Assembly: GCA_934203075.1 (NCBI GenBank)
Contig: CAKPYT010000040.1
Span: 1 to 64,000 of the forward strand
Length of the DNA stretch: 64,000 nucleotides
Source: an uncultured Clostridia bacterium
GTDB taxonomy: Bacteria; Bacillota; Clostridia; Christensenellales; CAG-314
Direction of reading: 5' to 3'
Part shown: positions 1-9,031 of the stretch, one piece after another
Numbering within the stretch: position 1 is the stretch's first letter
Layout: every line of letters begins with the position of its first letter
Notes under the pieces: generated by a model
The model's database searches: none
What the model was told of the DNA's origin: nothing
What the model saw: only the letters and a program-made list of their open reading frames with translations
Position numbers and translations under genes: made by a program

Positions 1-311
1 GAGCAAAGCCTTTTGATTGAAGGAGAACTGCCGCAGGGAGTCACCGTGACCTATCAGAACAACAAGGCAACCGATGTGGGAGAGTATACGGCAACGGCGG
101 TACTTTCCGGCGAGGGGTACGTTACGAAAACGCTGCATGCAACGCTGTATATCAAGGGAAAAGAGATTACCGGCGTGACGTTTACGGATAAAACAGTAAC
201 TTATAACGGTTCGGAGCAAAGCCTTTTGATTGAAGGAGAACTGCCGCAGGGAGTCACCGTGACCTATCAGAACAACAAGGCAACCGATGTGGGAGAGTAT
301 ACGGCAACGGC
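1..311 (+). repeat. 98-base exact direct repeat within the MBG repeat region
   Basis: Bases 1-98 are identical to bases 214-311 (offset 213 bases, i.e. 71 codons). The first mismatch is at 99 versus 312. Identity at the DNA level, including third codon positions, points to recent duplication or gene conversion between two Ig-like units; the later units at 382-810 are diverged. Confidence 0.9.
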
Positions 312-2628
312 CACTCTTTCCGGCACGGGATATCAAACGCTGACGTTACGAGCAACATTAATTATTAAAAAAATTGAGATTACGGGCGTCACCTTTGAAA
401 GCACTGTTTTTGATTACGATGGCTATCAGCATGAAGTTCTCGTGCGCGGGGAGATTCCGCAAGGGGTAGAAGTCGTTTTGACGAATGATAAAGCCACGGA
501 CGCAGGAGAATATGAAGCCACGGCCGTGTTGCAAGGGAAAAATTATCTCACCAAAACCATGCGTGCCACGCTTACTATTCGTCCGGCCGAAATGAACGTC
601 TCTTTAAGCGATAAAACGGTAGAGTACGATACACAGCCGAAGAGCTTGGCGCTTACGGGAACGTTGCCGGTGGGGGCAATCGTAACGATTACCTATAACG
701 GCGAGGCCGTTTCGGAAGTGACGGAAGTAGGCGAATACTGGGTGGTTATGGAAATACGTTGCAAAAACTATGTGACTAAAACGCTGAATGCAAAGTTGAC
801 CATCAAGGGGTCGGAAGAGGCTTTGGCGAGCACGGTTTTTCAGGGAAAGGTTTACTTTCAGAACAATTTGGATTCGAACGCTTTGTATTGCTATTCCAAC
901 GGACAATTGCAAAAAATAGGGAATGACGTTGCTGTTGCATTTGCGGAAGCTGGCAATACGTTGTACTACATCAAAAGAGGGTTGCTTTCTTCTGCAATTT
1001 GTAAATTGACGACGGACGGACCGGAGGTTCTTCTTAGCGGGGTGCAGGCAAAGTACTTAGTATCGGACGGAACGTTCCTGTATTTCGGCGTTGGGAATCT
1101 TGTGGATTCTAAGGCGCAAAACGGAGTTTATCGTTTTCAGCCGGGAAGCAACGAGGATCCGGTTCGTTTGGTGCAGGCGAAAGTGAAGGGGATGGTGTAC
1201 TGCAACGGTTCGATTTGGTTCATTAACGGGGATGACGGCGATAAGTTGTACCGAGCAGACCCAAACGGTAGTGCTACCGCACAAGTGGTGACGGAGCAAA
1301 AAGTGACGGAAGTCGTTTCCGACGGAAATGTTTTGTACTATAATAAGGGGAATCTGCTTGGCCGGGGAATATACCGGTATAGTCCTTCCACACAAGAAGA
1401 GTATTGCCTCTCGATAGATAATGGAGCGTATCTGACGTGTCTGGAAGAATACGTTTATTATATCAATCAAGATTTACTTACTTCTACGATATTCGGCAAA
1501 AATATTTGCAAAACTTTGGCGAACGTGATGAGCGATTCTTCTCTGTCCGGCGAGCAGTTGATTTCCGCCGAAAATAATGGATTCTCCTCGTTGACGACGG
1601 ATGGGACCTATTTGTATTACTATAAGTTGAATGATAAGCATTTGTATCGTGCGGCGAAGAACGGAGAAGACGAAACGGATCTGATGCAAGGGTTTGTTGC
1701 CCCGGACAACGCCTCGCTCACTGTGAACAACTTCCAACACACGCAAGAGCACCAGGGTGAAATTTATTTTATCAACTCGAGGGACGGCAACAGTTTGTGG
1801 AAATATCAGCCGCAAACGGGGGTAAAAGTATGCGTCGTGGCAGGAGCCGTATCGGATTTCGGCTTTTACGGAAACGATTTGTATTATTCCGGCTATGTTC
1901 TGACAAACTTTGCGTTGTGGAAGGTCGATCTGAGAGACGGTGAAACGGAAAAAGTCCTTTCCAACCGTGCGGATCGATTGCTGATTGATCACAATACGTT
2001 ATACTATATTAAAGTCGGGTCTGCTTATAACGAGCATCTGATGAAACTGGATCTTTCCACTCTGTCCGTAGGGGAAATAAAACCGGAGGGAACTCTGTTA
2101 AGTAAAGACCCGAATCTGCACGTCAGCTGTTTGCAAAAGGTGGGGGATCGCCTGTATTATTGCTCGAATAAGTTGATTGGAGGCAGAAAACTTTGCTATT
2201 ATGATTTGACAACACAAGAGGTTAAAGAATCCTCCATAAAAGCGGAAATGTTTGTTTCCGACGGAACCTATTTGTATTACTACGATTCTTCCGCAAAAGC
2301 GCTGAAGCGTTGCGCGCTGGATTTTGCTTCTGTTGAAACCATCAAACCCAGCATGGAAATCAACGAATTGATGTATGAGAGCGGGAAATTGTTCTTCAGT
2401 TGTACGGGAGAGTTCGCTGGCATTTATTCTTACGACATAACAACCAAACAAGTTAAGCAACTGCATAACGTTGCCGCCAGCGGCATGCTGCTTGCAGGGG
2501 AGAGGTTGTATTTCAACCAGTCTTCGTCAGCTTATCAAAACTGTTACCCGCTTAGAGCAACGGGATCGGACGGTAAGTTCTGCTTTGTTCGGCTGGACGG
2601 AACCGGTTTTCAGGTTGTGGCAAAATAA
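1..2628 (+). CDS. Surface protein with MBG-like repeats and a DUF5050-like propeller, 5' truncated
   Basis: The reading frame is open at base 1, so the start, signal peptide and any further repeats lie outside the window. The visible 875 or so residues begin with about four tandem Ig-like units of roughly 71 residues (bases 1-168, 169-381, 382-594 and 595-810). Each carries a version of the motif TYNGSEQSLLIEGELPQGV followed by VGEYTATA, the pattern of MBG/YDG bacterial Ig-like domains. From about base 820 the protein changes to repeated blades with motifs such as LYYIK, VSDGTYLYYY and LYRA, typical of DUF5050 beta-propeller domains. No sortase motif or membrane tail is seen at the C-terminus, which ends in QVVAK. 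The role is inferred to be an extracellular adhesion or binding protein; the ligand is unknown. Confidence 0.75.
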   Translation, partial: EQSLLIEGELPQGVTVTYQNNKATDVGEYTATAVLSGEGYVTKTLHATLYIKGKEITGVTFTDKTVTYNGSEQSLLIEGELPQGVTVTYQNNKATDVGEYTATATLSGTGYQTLTLRATLIIKKIEITGVTFESTVFDYDGYQHEVLVRGEIPQGVEVVLTNDKATDAGEYEATAVLQGKNYLTKTMRATLTIRPAEMNVSLSDKTVEYDTQPKSLALTGTLPVGAIVTITYNGEAVSEVTEVGEYWVVMEIRCKNYVTKTLNAKLTIKGSEEALASTVFQGKVYFQNNLDSNALYCYSNGQLQKIGNDVAVAFAEAGNTLYYIKRGLLSSAICKLTTDGPEVLLSGVQAKYLVSDGTFLYFGVGNLVDSKAQNGVYRFQPGSNEDPVRLVQAKVKGMVYCNGSIWFINGDDGDKLYRADPNGSATAQVVTEQKVTEVVSDGNVLYYNKGNLLGRGIYRYSPSTQEEYCLSIDNGAYLTCLEEYVYYINQDLLTSTIFGKNICKTLANVMSDSSLSGEQLISAENNGFSSLTTDGTYLYYYKLNDKHLYRAAKNGEDETDLMQGFVAPDNASLTVNNFQHTQEHQGEIYFINSRDGNSLWKYQPQTGVKVCVVAGAVSDFGFYGNDLYYSGYVLTNFALWKVDLRDGETEKVLSNRADRLLIDHNTLYYIKVGSAYNEHLMKLDLSTLSVGEIKPEGTLLSKDPNLHVSCLQKVGDRLYYCSNKLIGGRKLCYYDLTTQEVKESSIKAEMFVSDGTYLYYYDSSAKALKRCALDFASVETIKPSMEINELMYESGKLFFSCTGEFAGIYSYDITTKQVKQLHNVAASGMLLAGERLYFNQSSSAYQNCYPLRATGSDGKFCFVRLDGTGFQVVAK

Positions 2629-2656
2629 GGGCAACAAGCCCACTCCCTTAAAAGTA

Positions 2657-2686
2657 AAAGCTCCGCTTCGGCGGGGCTTTTGTTGC
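2657..2686 (+). terminator. Terminator of the surface protein gene
   Basis: AAAAGCTCCGC, loop TTCG, GCGGGGCTTTT forms a GC-rich stem with one T-G pair, followed by T-rich sequence. It lies about 30 bases after the stop codon. Confidence 0.75.
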
Positions 2687-2832
2687 ATCTGGGGCACGGT
2701 TTATTTTTTGTCTTGTGTGAGGCCTCGCAATGTTTGCGTAATCGAAAAGGGAGGGAAAGGGAGAATATCAAAAAAAAGAAAAGCACAAAAGAGTGCTTTT
2801 CCGAAAGAAATGTGGTATGCTAAAAGGGAGAA

Positions 2833-3501
2833 TCAGGTCAGGCTCCAATCGATCGGGGTTGTGAACCGAGAAAGGAACTCGTTGGTTTTGGTAAAGTGCC
2901 CGCAGCCGAAGAACCCTTGATAGGCGCTTAACGGGCTGGGGTGAACGCTTTCCAGAACCAGGTGTTTCGGGTTGGTGATCAATGCTTTTTTGCTTCTGGC
3001 ATTGGCGCCCCAAAGCAGAAAAACTACCGGGGAATCCTTTTCGTTCAACAGGGCGATGATGCGATCCGTTAAAATTTCCCAGCCTTTGCCCTTGTGAGAG
3101 TTGGCACGATGCGCTTGCACGGTCAGCACGGTGTTCAGCAGTAACACCCCTTGTTCCGCCCAATGCATCAGATAGCCGTAGTCCGGGGGAAAGGTCAGTC
3201 CCGTTTCCTGAGATATTTCGCGAAAAATGTTTTGTAAACTGGGTGGCGGGGGAGTGCCCGGTTGCACCGAAAAGCACATGCCGTGCGCCTGATGCGGTTC
3301 GTGATAGGGGTCCTGCCCCAAAATCACGACCTTCACGTCACGATAAGCCGTGGAGCGCAGAGCATTGAAAATATCCTGTGCGGCGGGGTAAACCGTCACG
3401 GTGCGATATTGCTGTACTAAAAACTTGCGCAGTTGAAGGTAGTAGGGCTTTTCGAATTCCTCTGTCAGCAATGCGTCCCAATCGTTTCCGATGTGTACCA
3501 T
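2833..3501 (-). CDS. ung: Uracil-DNA glycosylase (family 1)
   Basis: A 222-residue enzyme that removes uracil from DNA in base excision repair. Family motifs are present: the water-activating motif GQDPYH at residues 62-67, and HPSPLS at 187-192 near the C-terminus, followed by a short FGCGHF stretch typical of UNG. The length matches the family (about 220). The ATG at 3501 starts two bases after the stop of the upstream gene (stop codon 3505-3503) and has no strong Shine-Dalgarno of its own, which suggests translational coupling. The frame can be extended upstream of 3501, but that would overlap the neighbouring gene and add residues not found in UNG. Confidence 0.95.
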   Translation of the reverse strand: MVHIGNDWDALLTEEFEKPYYLQLRKFLVQQYRTVTVYPAAQDIFNALRSTAYRDVKVVILGQDPYHEPHQAHGMCFSVQPGTPPPPSLQNIFREISQETGLTFPPDYGYLMHWAEQGVLLLNTVLTVQAHRANSHKGKGWEILTDRIIALLNEKDSPVVFLLWGANARSKKALITNPKHLVLESVHPSPLSAYQGFFGCGHFTKTNEFLSRFTTPIDWSLT

Positions 3502-3502
3502 A

Positions 3503-3946
3503 TCAGCGCAGCACGATGGAGTGCGAAACAGGGCAAACGGTATCGCCTTCGCCCAGAATGAGGGAAGAGCCGTGGTGATATTCCCCAACCAATCCGTTGA
3601 CGCGAACGTTAAAATCCGTAACGTCCGTAACGGAGAGCATCGTGTATTTGCCCGGTTTTAATTCTTTGCCGGCAGTATAGGTCACGTTTTTCGAAAGGAT
3701 GATGTCGTGTTCCGTAAAAGTGGCGTTCGCGGCACCCGTTTCGTCAAAAGCGGCAGAACTTGCGGAATAGCGTACTTCTTTTTGCTCGATCACGCCGGTT
3801 TGCGCCTGCTTTTCGGATTCCTTTCTGTGTTTGCGTTTCTTTGCACGCAGAACGTTTTCCAGAACGACAACCAGAATTAAAACGACAATCGCGGCAACGG
3901 CAATATAGAGAATTTGCTGTTGCGTCAATGCTAAAAGAAAAGACAT
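3503..3946 (-). CDS. Hypothetical single-pass membrane protein
   Basis: 147 residues. The ATG at 3946 is preceded by GGAGG at good spacing (AACCGGAGGTTTCT), so this start is preferred over longer upstream frames. One strong N-terminal membrane helix (about residues 10-32, rich in I, V and A) is followed by a basic stop-transfer segment (RAKKRKHRK). A soluble C-terminal part of about 100 residues includes a KPGKYTM motif and looks beta-rich. The family is not recognised. It is the first gene of a two-gene unit with ung, and the pairing does not suggest a function. Confidence 0.7.
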   Translation of the reverse strand: MSFLLALTQQQILYIAVAAIVVLILVVVLENVLRAKKRKHRKESEKQAQTGVIEQKEVRYSASSAAFDETGAANATFTEHDIILSKNVTYTAGKELKPGKYTMLSVTDVTDFNVRVNGLVGEYHHGSSLILGEGDTVCPVSHSIVLR

Positions 3947-4092
3947 AGAAACCTCCGGTTTTATTTGCCCGTGCAGCAAACCTGCTCCGGACGGGCAAAA
4001 ATGCGAAAACACAAACAAAAGCATGCGTTTCGATGATATTATAACATCGAATGCGCATAATGTAAACGAGGAAAAGAATTTTTCGAAGGACG

Positions 4093-5196
4093 ATGAAACA
4101 AAAAGACGCAAAAAAACAGATTCCGTGGAAGAGAATCGCCCAGATTGCACTGTTTGTTTTGCCCATTGCGGTGGGTGTTTTAACGCTGTTTTCTTTGCCG
4201 AGTGCGGAAATTCCTTTTTCCGAAGCCGTTCGCAGGGCGCATCCGTTCTGGTTCGCCTGGTCTTTTCTGTTGTGCGTCATCGGTGTTGCCGCAGAGGCCT
4301 TGCGGTTGTGGGCATTGGGCGGCAAAACCGTAAAGTACACGTTCTGCGTGCGCTCCGTGCTGACGGGTAAGTTTTATGATTGCATCACGCCGTATGCCGT
4401 CGGCGGGCAGCCGGCGCAAATGGTGTTGCTTGCAAAACGCATTCCTCCGGCAAACGCAACGGCCTTGCCTACCGTCACGTATTTGCTGCAAACGGGCACG
4501 GGCATTCTCGGGGCTACGCTTCTGTTTTTGCTGAACGCCCCGGTGCTGGAGCGTGCGGGCGGCGTGGTAGTGGCAGGCGCAAGAGTCGGGCTTTTGATCA
4601 ACAGCATTTTGCCTGTCATCGTGTTATGCATTGCGTTTGCACCTTTCTTGGTGGAAAAAATTACAGACGCCGTGCTGAAACTGCTTGGCCGCTGGAAATG
4701 GATTAAAAACGCACCGGTACTGCGCGAAAAGGCGCAGAACGGGATTCGTCGCTATAAAGAAGCGCTTGCCTGGATGGGCGGCAACTTCAAAACGGTAGTG
4801 CTTGCCATCGTGTGCAGTATCGTCGCGTTTGTTGCCTATGCGTCGCTGCCCTATTTTGTGCTGGTTGCCTTCGGCATGCAGCCGAATGCGGCAACGTATC
4901 AGGATTGTATCACGCTGTATTGCGTTTTGACTTATGCCGCGGCATGCATTCCGTCTCCGGGCGGGGCCGGCATTGCGGAAGCCGCGTTTGTCGGGTTGTT
5001 CGGAGGATACCTCACGCAGGAGGTTTTGTTGTGGGCGGTCATCGTGTGGCGCGTTTTGATCTACTACGGGTTTGTCGTCATCGGCATGACGCTGCAGGGC
5101 TCGGTGTTCCTGAAGAGAACGGTTCCTGCTCCTGCGCAGGCGCCTGCTCCCGCAGAAGAATCTGCAGAGCCGGAGCCGAAGGACGAAACGCAATAA
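4093..5196 (+). CDS. Flippase-like integral membrane protein (LPG synthase TM / YbhN family)
   Basis: 367 residues with about eight hydrophobic segments. The sequence matches the lysylphosphatidylglycerol synthase transmembrane family (PF03706, also called flippase-like or UPF0104). Markers are the conserved GKFYDCITPYAVGGQPAQ segment near residues 92-109 and the PSPGGAGIAEAAF motif near residues 283-295. It lacks the soluble aminoacyl transfer domain of MprF, so it is likely a lipid or glycolipid translocation protein and not a synthase. The C-terminus ends in a Pro/Ala/Glu-rich tail (PAPAQAPAPAEE). GAAGGA upstream of the ATG serves as the ribosome binding site. It is transcribed divergently from the ung pair. 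Confidence 0.8.
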   Translation: MKQKDAKKQIPWKRIAQIALFVLPIAVGVLTLFSLPSAEIPFSEAVRRAHPFWFAWSFLLCVIGVAAEALRLWALGGKTVKYTFCVRSVLTGKFYDCITPYAVGGQPAQMVLLAKRIPPANATALPTVTYLLQTGTGILGATLLFLLNAPVLERAGGVVVAGARVGLLINSILPVIVLCIAFAPFLVEKITDAVLKLLGRWKWIKNAPVLREKAQNGIRRYKEALAWMGGNFKTVVLAIVCSIVAFVAYASLPYFVLVAFGMQPNAATYQDCITLYCVLTYAAACIPSPGGAGIAEAAFVGLFGGYLTQEVLLWAVIVWRVLIYYGFVVIGMTLQGSVFLKRTVPAPAQAPAPAEESAEPEPKDETQ

Positions 5197-5286
5197 ATCC
5201 GGCGGAGCGGAAGAAGGTTCGGTTCGGCGGCATCCGTAACAGCGGCTGCGAAAGAGCGCTGCACCATAGCGAAGAGATTTTTCGGA

Positions 5287-5330
5287 CGGCTGCGTTTTTT
5301 TGGTAAAAAACGCGGCCGTGTTCTTTTTGC
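5287..5330 (+). terminator. Terminator of the flippase-like gene
   Basis: A 14-bp stem (5287-5300 with 5305-5318, loop TGGT) followed by TGTTCTTTTT. It lies about 90 bases after the stop. Confidence 0.65.
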
Positions 5331-5424
5331 CGCAAGAGTTTCCGATACGGCAAAAGAAGCAGAAGGGCGTGCAAAAACGAATCGTTTGTTTAGGACAAGC
5401 GAAGAGAAACGAACGGAAAAAGAA

Positions 5425-5460
5425 AACAAAAAGCGTAACTTGCGTTACGCTTTTTTTTGT
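5425..5460. terminator. Bidirectional terminator between the flippase-like gene and fhs
   Basis: AAGCGTAAC / GTTACGCTT (5431-5439 with 5444-5452) is flanked by an A-tract on the left and T8 on the right, so it works on both strands. On the minus strand it lies just after the fhs stop. Confidence 0.8.
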
Positions 5461-5481
5461 TTTTCTCTTTTGTGAAACGGT

Positions 5482-7215
5482 TCAGAACAACCCGCCGATC
5501 GAACCGTCTTTGTGCAGTTCCATATGATCGCTTGCCGGAACTTTCGGCAGACCGGGCATCAGCATCACGTCGCCGCTGATAGCAACGATAAAGCCGCTGC
5601 CGTTGCGCAATTGAATTTCCCGCACGTTCAGCGTGAAGCCTTCGGGGCGGCCGAGCAGCGCGGCGTTGTCCGACAGGCTGTACTGCGTTTTTGCCACGAT
5701 CACGGGCAAATTGCCGTAGCCGAGTTTGTTGATGCGGTCGATTTCCTGTTTTGCGGTTGCCGCAAAGGAGACGCCTTTGGCTCCGTAAATCTTGGTTGCG
5801 ATTTTAGTGATTTTTTCTTCGATCGAATCTTCCGGTTCGTAGGTGTAGTGAATTTGCGGTTTTTCGTTCGCTTCTGCCAGACGAATCACTTCGTCCGCCA
5901 GTTCCAGTGCGCCATAGCCGCCCTTTGCCCACACCTGTACGGGCACGACGTTTACGCCCGCTTCTTTGCAGGCCTTCTGAATCACGTCGATTTCTGCCGG
6001 GGTGTCGGTGACGAATTGGTTAATGGCAACCACAGCAGGCAAACGGAAGTTTTGCGTCACGTTTTCGATGTGTTTCATCAGGTTGCATACGCCCGCCTGC
6101 ACCGCCGCAACGTTTTCGGTTTTCAAATCCGCTTTGTTGGCACCGCCGTGCAGTTTCATGGCGCGCACGGTCGTCACGATGACAACGGCATTGGGGGCAA
6201 TGCCCGCTACGCGGCATTTTACGTCCAGGAATTTTTCTGCGCCCAGGTCCGCACCGAAGCCGGCTTCCGTCACGGTGTAATCCGCAAAGTGCATTGCCGT
6301 TTTGGTGGCGACGACACTGTTGCAGCCGTGTGCGATGTTGGCAAACGGTCCGCCGTGAATCAGCGCCGGGCTGCCCATCAGCGTTTGCACCAGGTTCGGT
6401 TTCATAGCGTCTTTCAACAGAATCGCCATGGCGTTTTCTGCTTTCAGGTCGCTTGCGTACACGGGTTGATCGTCATAGGTATACGCTACCACGATGCGCC
6501 CGAGGCGTTTTTTCAGATCTTCCAGATCGGTTGCCAGGCACAGGGTGGCCATCACTTCGCTTGCGGCGGTGATGTTGAACCCGTCCTGACGCATAACACC
6601 GTTTCCCTTTTTGCCGAGAGCAATCACGATTTCACGTAAAACGCGGTCGTTCAGGTCGATGCAGCGTTTCCACAACACCTTTTTGGGGTCGATGTGCAAA
6701 GCGTTTCCTTGTTGCAGGTGATTGTCCAGCAGGGCGGAAAGCAGGTTGTTTGCCGTGGTGATGGCGTGCAGGTCGCCGGTGAAGTGCAGATTAATGTCCT
6801 CCATCGGGATGACTTGCGACAAACCGCCGCCGGCAGCGCCGCCTTTCACACCGAAAACGGGCCCCAAAGAGGGCTCACGCAAAGCCACGCACACTTTTTT
6901 GTTCCGCAAAGCCAGTGCGTCCGTCAGGCCGATGGATACGGTCGTTTTGCCTTCGCCTGCCGCGGTGGGGTTGATCGCCGTAACCAAAATCAGTTTTGCG
7001 TTCGGTTGGGTATCCGGATGATTGATCTTGGCTTTGTTTTTGCCGTACGGCTCCAATTCGTCTTCCGGAATGCCAAGTTTGTCCGCAATGACTCCGATGG
7101 GCGAGCATTGAAATTTGTTCGCAATTTCGATATCGCTCATCCCGCCTTTGGCAGCGAGTTCGGCAGCGACGTCTTGCACCTGTTGCAACCTTTCCTGCGT
7201 TAAAAACTTTTCCAT
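5482..7215 (-). CDS. fhs: Formate-tetrahydrofolate ligase
   Basis: 577 residues. It catalyses ATP + formate + THF to 10-formyl-THF, reversibly. The ATP-binding P-loop TAAGEGKTT is at residues 84-92. Other family blocks include REPSLGPVFGVKGGAAGGG and FGADLGAEKF. The ATG at 7215 has AAAGAGGT upstream and is preferred over an extension to 7290, which would add non-family sequence. Length fits the family (about 556). In Clostridia the reverse reaction can yield ATP from formyl-THF, which would suit the histidine pathway at 22-28 kb; this link is an inference. Confidence 0.95.
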   Translation of the reverse strand: MEKFLTQERLQQVQDVAAELAAKGGMSDIEIANKFQCSPIGVIADKLGIPEDELEPYGKNKAKINHPDTQPNAKLILVTAINPTAAGEGKTTVSIGLTDALALRNKKVCVALREPSLGPVFGVKGGAAGGGLSQVIPMEDINLHFTGDLHAITTANNLLSALLDNHLQQGNALHIDPKKVLWKRCIDLNDRVLREIVIALGKKGNGVMRQDGFNITAASEVMATLCLATDLEDLKKRLGRIVVAYTYDDQPVYASDLKAENAMAILLKDAMKPNLVQTLMGSPALIHGGPFANIAHGCNSVVATKTAMHFADYTVTEAGFGADLGAEKFLDVKCRVAGIAPNAVVIVTTVRAMKLHGGANKADLKTENVAAVQAGVCNLMKHIENVTQNFRLPAVVAINQFVTDTPAEIDVIQKACKEAGVNVVPVQVWAKGGYGALELADEVIRLAEANEKPQIHYTYEPEDSIEEKITKIATKIYGAKGVSFAATAKQEIDRINKLGYGNLPVIVAKTQYSLSDNAALLGRPEGFTLNVREIQLRNGSGFIVAISGDVMLMPGLPKVPASDHMELHKDGSIGGLF

Positions 7216-7296
7216 GAGAAACCTCTTTATATTATGATTTTCGTTTCGTTTTTGGGGTAAAAACGGGGGTGGCAGGTTTCTTCCCGCCACACACTA

Positions 7297-7325
7297 AATA
7301 TAACCAATTTTCGGTATAAAGTCAA
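7297..7325 (-). promoter_or_regulatory. Promoter of fhs
   Basis: On the minus strand, TTGACT (7325-7320), a 17-base spacer and TATATT (7302-7297). The leader of about 75 bases holds a hairpin at 7271-7288 (GGCGGG, loop AAGAAA, CCTGCC). No known riboswitch was recognised in it. Confidence 0.6.
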
Positions 7326-7528
7326 AGATTTGGTCTTTGTTTTTTCCCTTTCGGGGCGTTTTTTCGCTTTCGTAAAGTAACACGATAAAACCTTTTTCGG
7401 CTCTTTTTTTGGGGAGATTGCCGTAAAGTTCCGTTTTGTGCACCGCGTCGAAAAAGGAGGGGAAAAGCAAAGCGTATTTTTGCAAAAAGATTCGTTAAAA
7501 GCAGAATTTTAGGGAATACTCGGTAAGT

Positions 7529-9031
7529 ATGACAGGGTTCAAGAAAGAAAGAGGAAACGTATCGTTTTGTCGGGTGCTGGCAAAGTTCCGCCCGCAGGAG
7601 GATTTTAAGGTGCGCACTTTCAGCGTGACGGGGACGGAGGCAACACTTTGCTATTTCGATTCTCTCACGGACGGGGAAAAGTTGGGCAGCCTGGTGCTGC
7701 AGCCGTTGCTGCAACTGCAAAAATATGCGTTCTCGGCAGAACAACTGACCAAAGAATTGCTGTATTTGCCGAACGTTCAGAGTCTTGCAACAAACGCCTG
7801 CGCGGAAACGGAGCGTACAATGCAGGAAGAATTGCTTTCCGGGCATGCGTTGCTGTGCTACCGCGACGAGGTGCTTTCGCTGGACGTGCGCATGGCGGAA
7901 GGGCGGGCCGTGGCAGAACCGCCGACCAGCGGCGTAAACAAAGGCCCGCGGGAAGGGTTTGTGGAAAGTTGCAAAACCAACCTGATGCTGTTGCGTAAAC
8001 GGTTGAAAACCCCCGGATTTTGCGTCAAAAGCAAAACGGTCGGGCGGCTGACGCAAACCTCGGTGCAGATTTGCTACATCAAAGGGGTCGCAAAGGCGGA
8101 GATTGTGCGTCGGGTGGAGAAAGAATTGGATAAAATCGATATCGACGGCATTCTGGACAGCAGCTATCTTTCCAACTATCTGGACGGAGGTTCTACCCTG
8201 TTCAAAATGGTAGGAACCACGGAAAAGCCGGATATTGCCGTGGCAAAGATGCTGGAGGGGCGCATCTGCCTTCTGGTGGACGGGTCTCCCATTGCGTTGA
8301 CGGTGCCGTATCTGTTCGTGGAGGATCTGCAATCGCCGGACGATTACTACGACACGGCGGAAACGGCAACGGTCGCACGTTTGCTGCGCTTGCTGGCGGT
8401 GTTCGGCAGCGTAATGCTGCCCGGCTTGTTCGTTTCGCTGGAAATGTATAACTATCAGATTATTCCGACGAAATTTTTAATCACGATCATGAGCGCAACG
8501 GAGGGGCTGCCCTTTTCGCAGATCACGGAAATGTTGCTGGTGCTGGTTTTGTTTGATATTTTGCGGGAGGCCAGTGCGCGCATGCCACAGTTTGCGGGAG
8601 TCACGCTGAGCATCGTCGGGGCAATCGTGCTGGGGGATGCCGCCGTAAAAGCGGGGCTTCTCGGTGCCCCTTCCGTGATGATCGGCGCTCTTTCCGGCAT
8701 CGGGCTGTACACCATGCCGGATAATACCCTGATTTTATCCTTGCTGCGGCTCGCCATTACGATTGCGGGCGGCGTGATGGGGGTGTTCGGGGTGTTGCTG
8801 CTCTCGCTGTTTTTGTTGTGCTATGCCGTTTCTCTGCAGCGTTACGACACGCCGTATCTGGCACCGTTTGCTCCCGCCGTTTCTGCGGATTGGAAAGACG
8901 CCGTGCGAAAAAAGCGCCTGACGCAAATGCGATATCGTCCGTATTCTTTGCCGAACGAGGATCGGAGACGATTGCGCCTCCTTTCGAAAGAATCCGCGGA
9001 TGCCGAACAGAAGGGGGAAAAGAAACCGTGA
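7529..9031 (+). CDS. Spore germination receptor A subunit (GerA family)
   Basis: 500 residues. GerA-family proteins form the A subunit of nutrient germinant receptors in the inner spore membrane. The soluble N-terminal half ends with the family block EIVRRVEKELDKIDIDGILD. The segment PDDYYDT precedes about five membrane segments in the C-terminal half, including VMLPGLFVSLEMYNYQIIPT and an FSQITEMLLVL stretch. The tail is basic (RKKRLTQMRYRPY). Only a weak AGGGA lies upstream of the ATG. It heads a gerA-gerB-gerC operon and overlaps gerB by 4 bases. Sporulation-stage expression is expected from family knowledge; no clear sigma-G promoter was identified. Confidence 0.92.
   Translation: MTGFKKERGNVSFCRVLAKFRPQEDFKVRTFSVTGTEATLCYFDSLTDGEKLGSLVLQPLLQLQKYAFSAEQLTKELLYLPNVQSLATNACAETERTMQEELLSGHALLCYRDEVLSLDVRMAEGRAVAEPPTSGVNKGPREGFVESCKTNLMLLRKRLKTPGFCVKSKTVGRLTQTSVQICYIKGVAKAEIVRRVEKELDKIDIDGILDSSYLSNYLDGGSTLFKMVGTTEKPDIAVAKMLEGRICLLVDGSPIALTVPYLFVEDLQSPDDYYDTAETATVARLLRLLAVFGSVMLPGLFVSLEMYNYQIIPTKFLITIMSATEGLPFSQITEMLLVLVLFDILREASARMPQFAGVTLSIVGAIVLGDAAVKAGLLGAPSVMIGALSGIGLYTMPDNTLILSLLRLAITIAGGVMGVFGVLLLSLFLLCYAVSLQRYDTPYLAPFAPAVSADWKDAVRKKRLTQMRYRPYSLPNEDRRRLRLLSKESADAEQKGEKKP

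Noticed and set aside
5512..6639. Long open frame opposite fhs
   Set aside because: It runs antisense to a certain gene, and its product is rich in His, Phe, Gln and Arg with no family; it is a codon-bias shadow.
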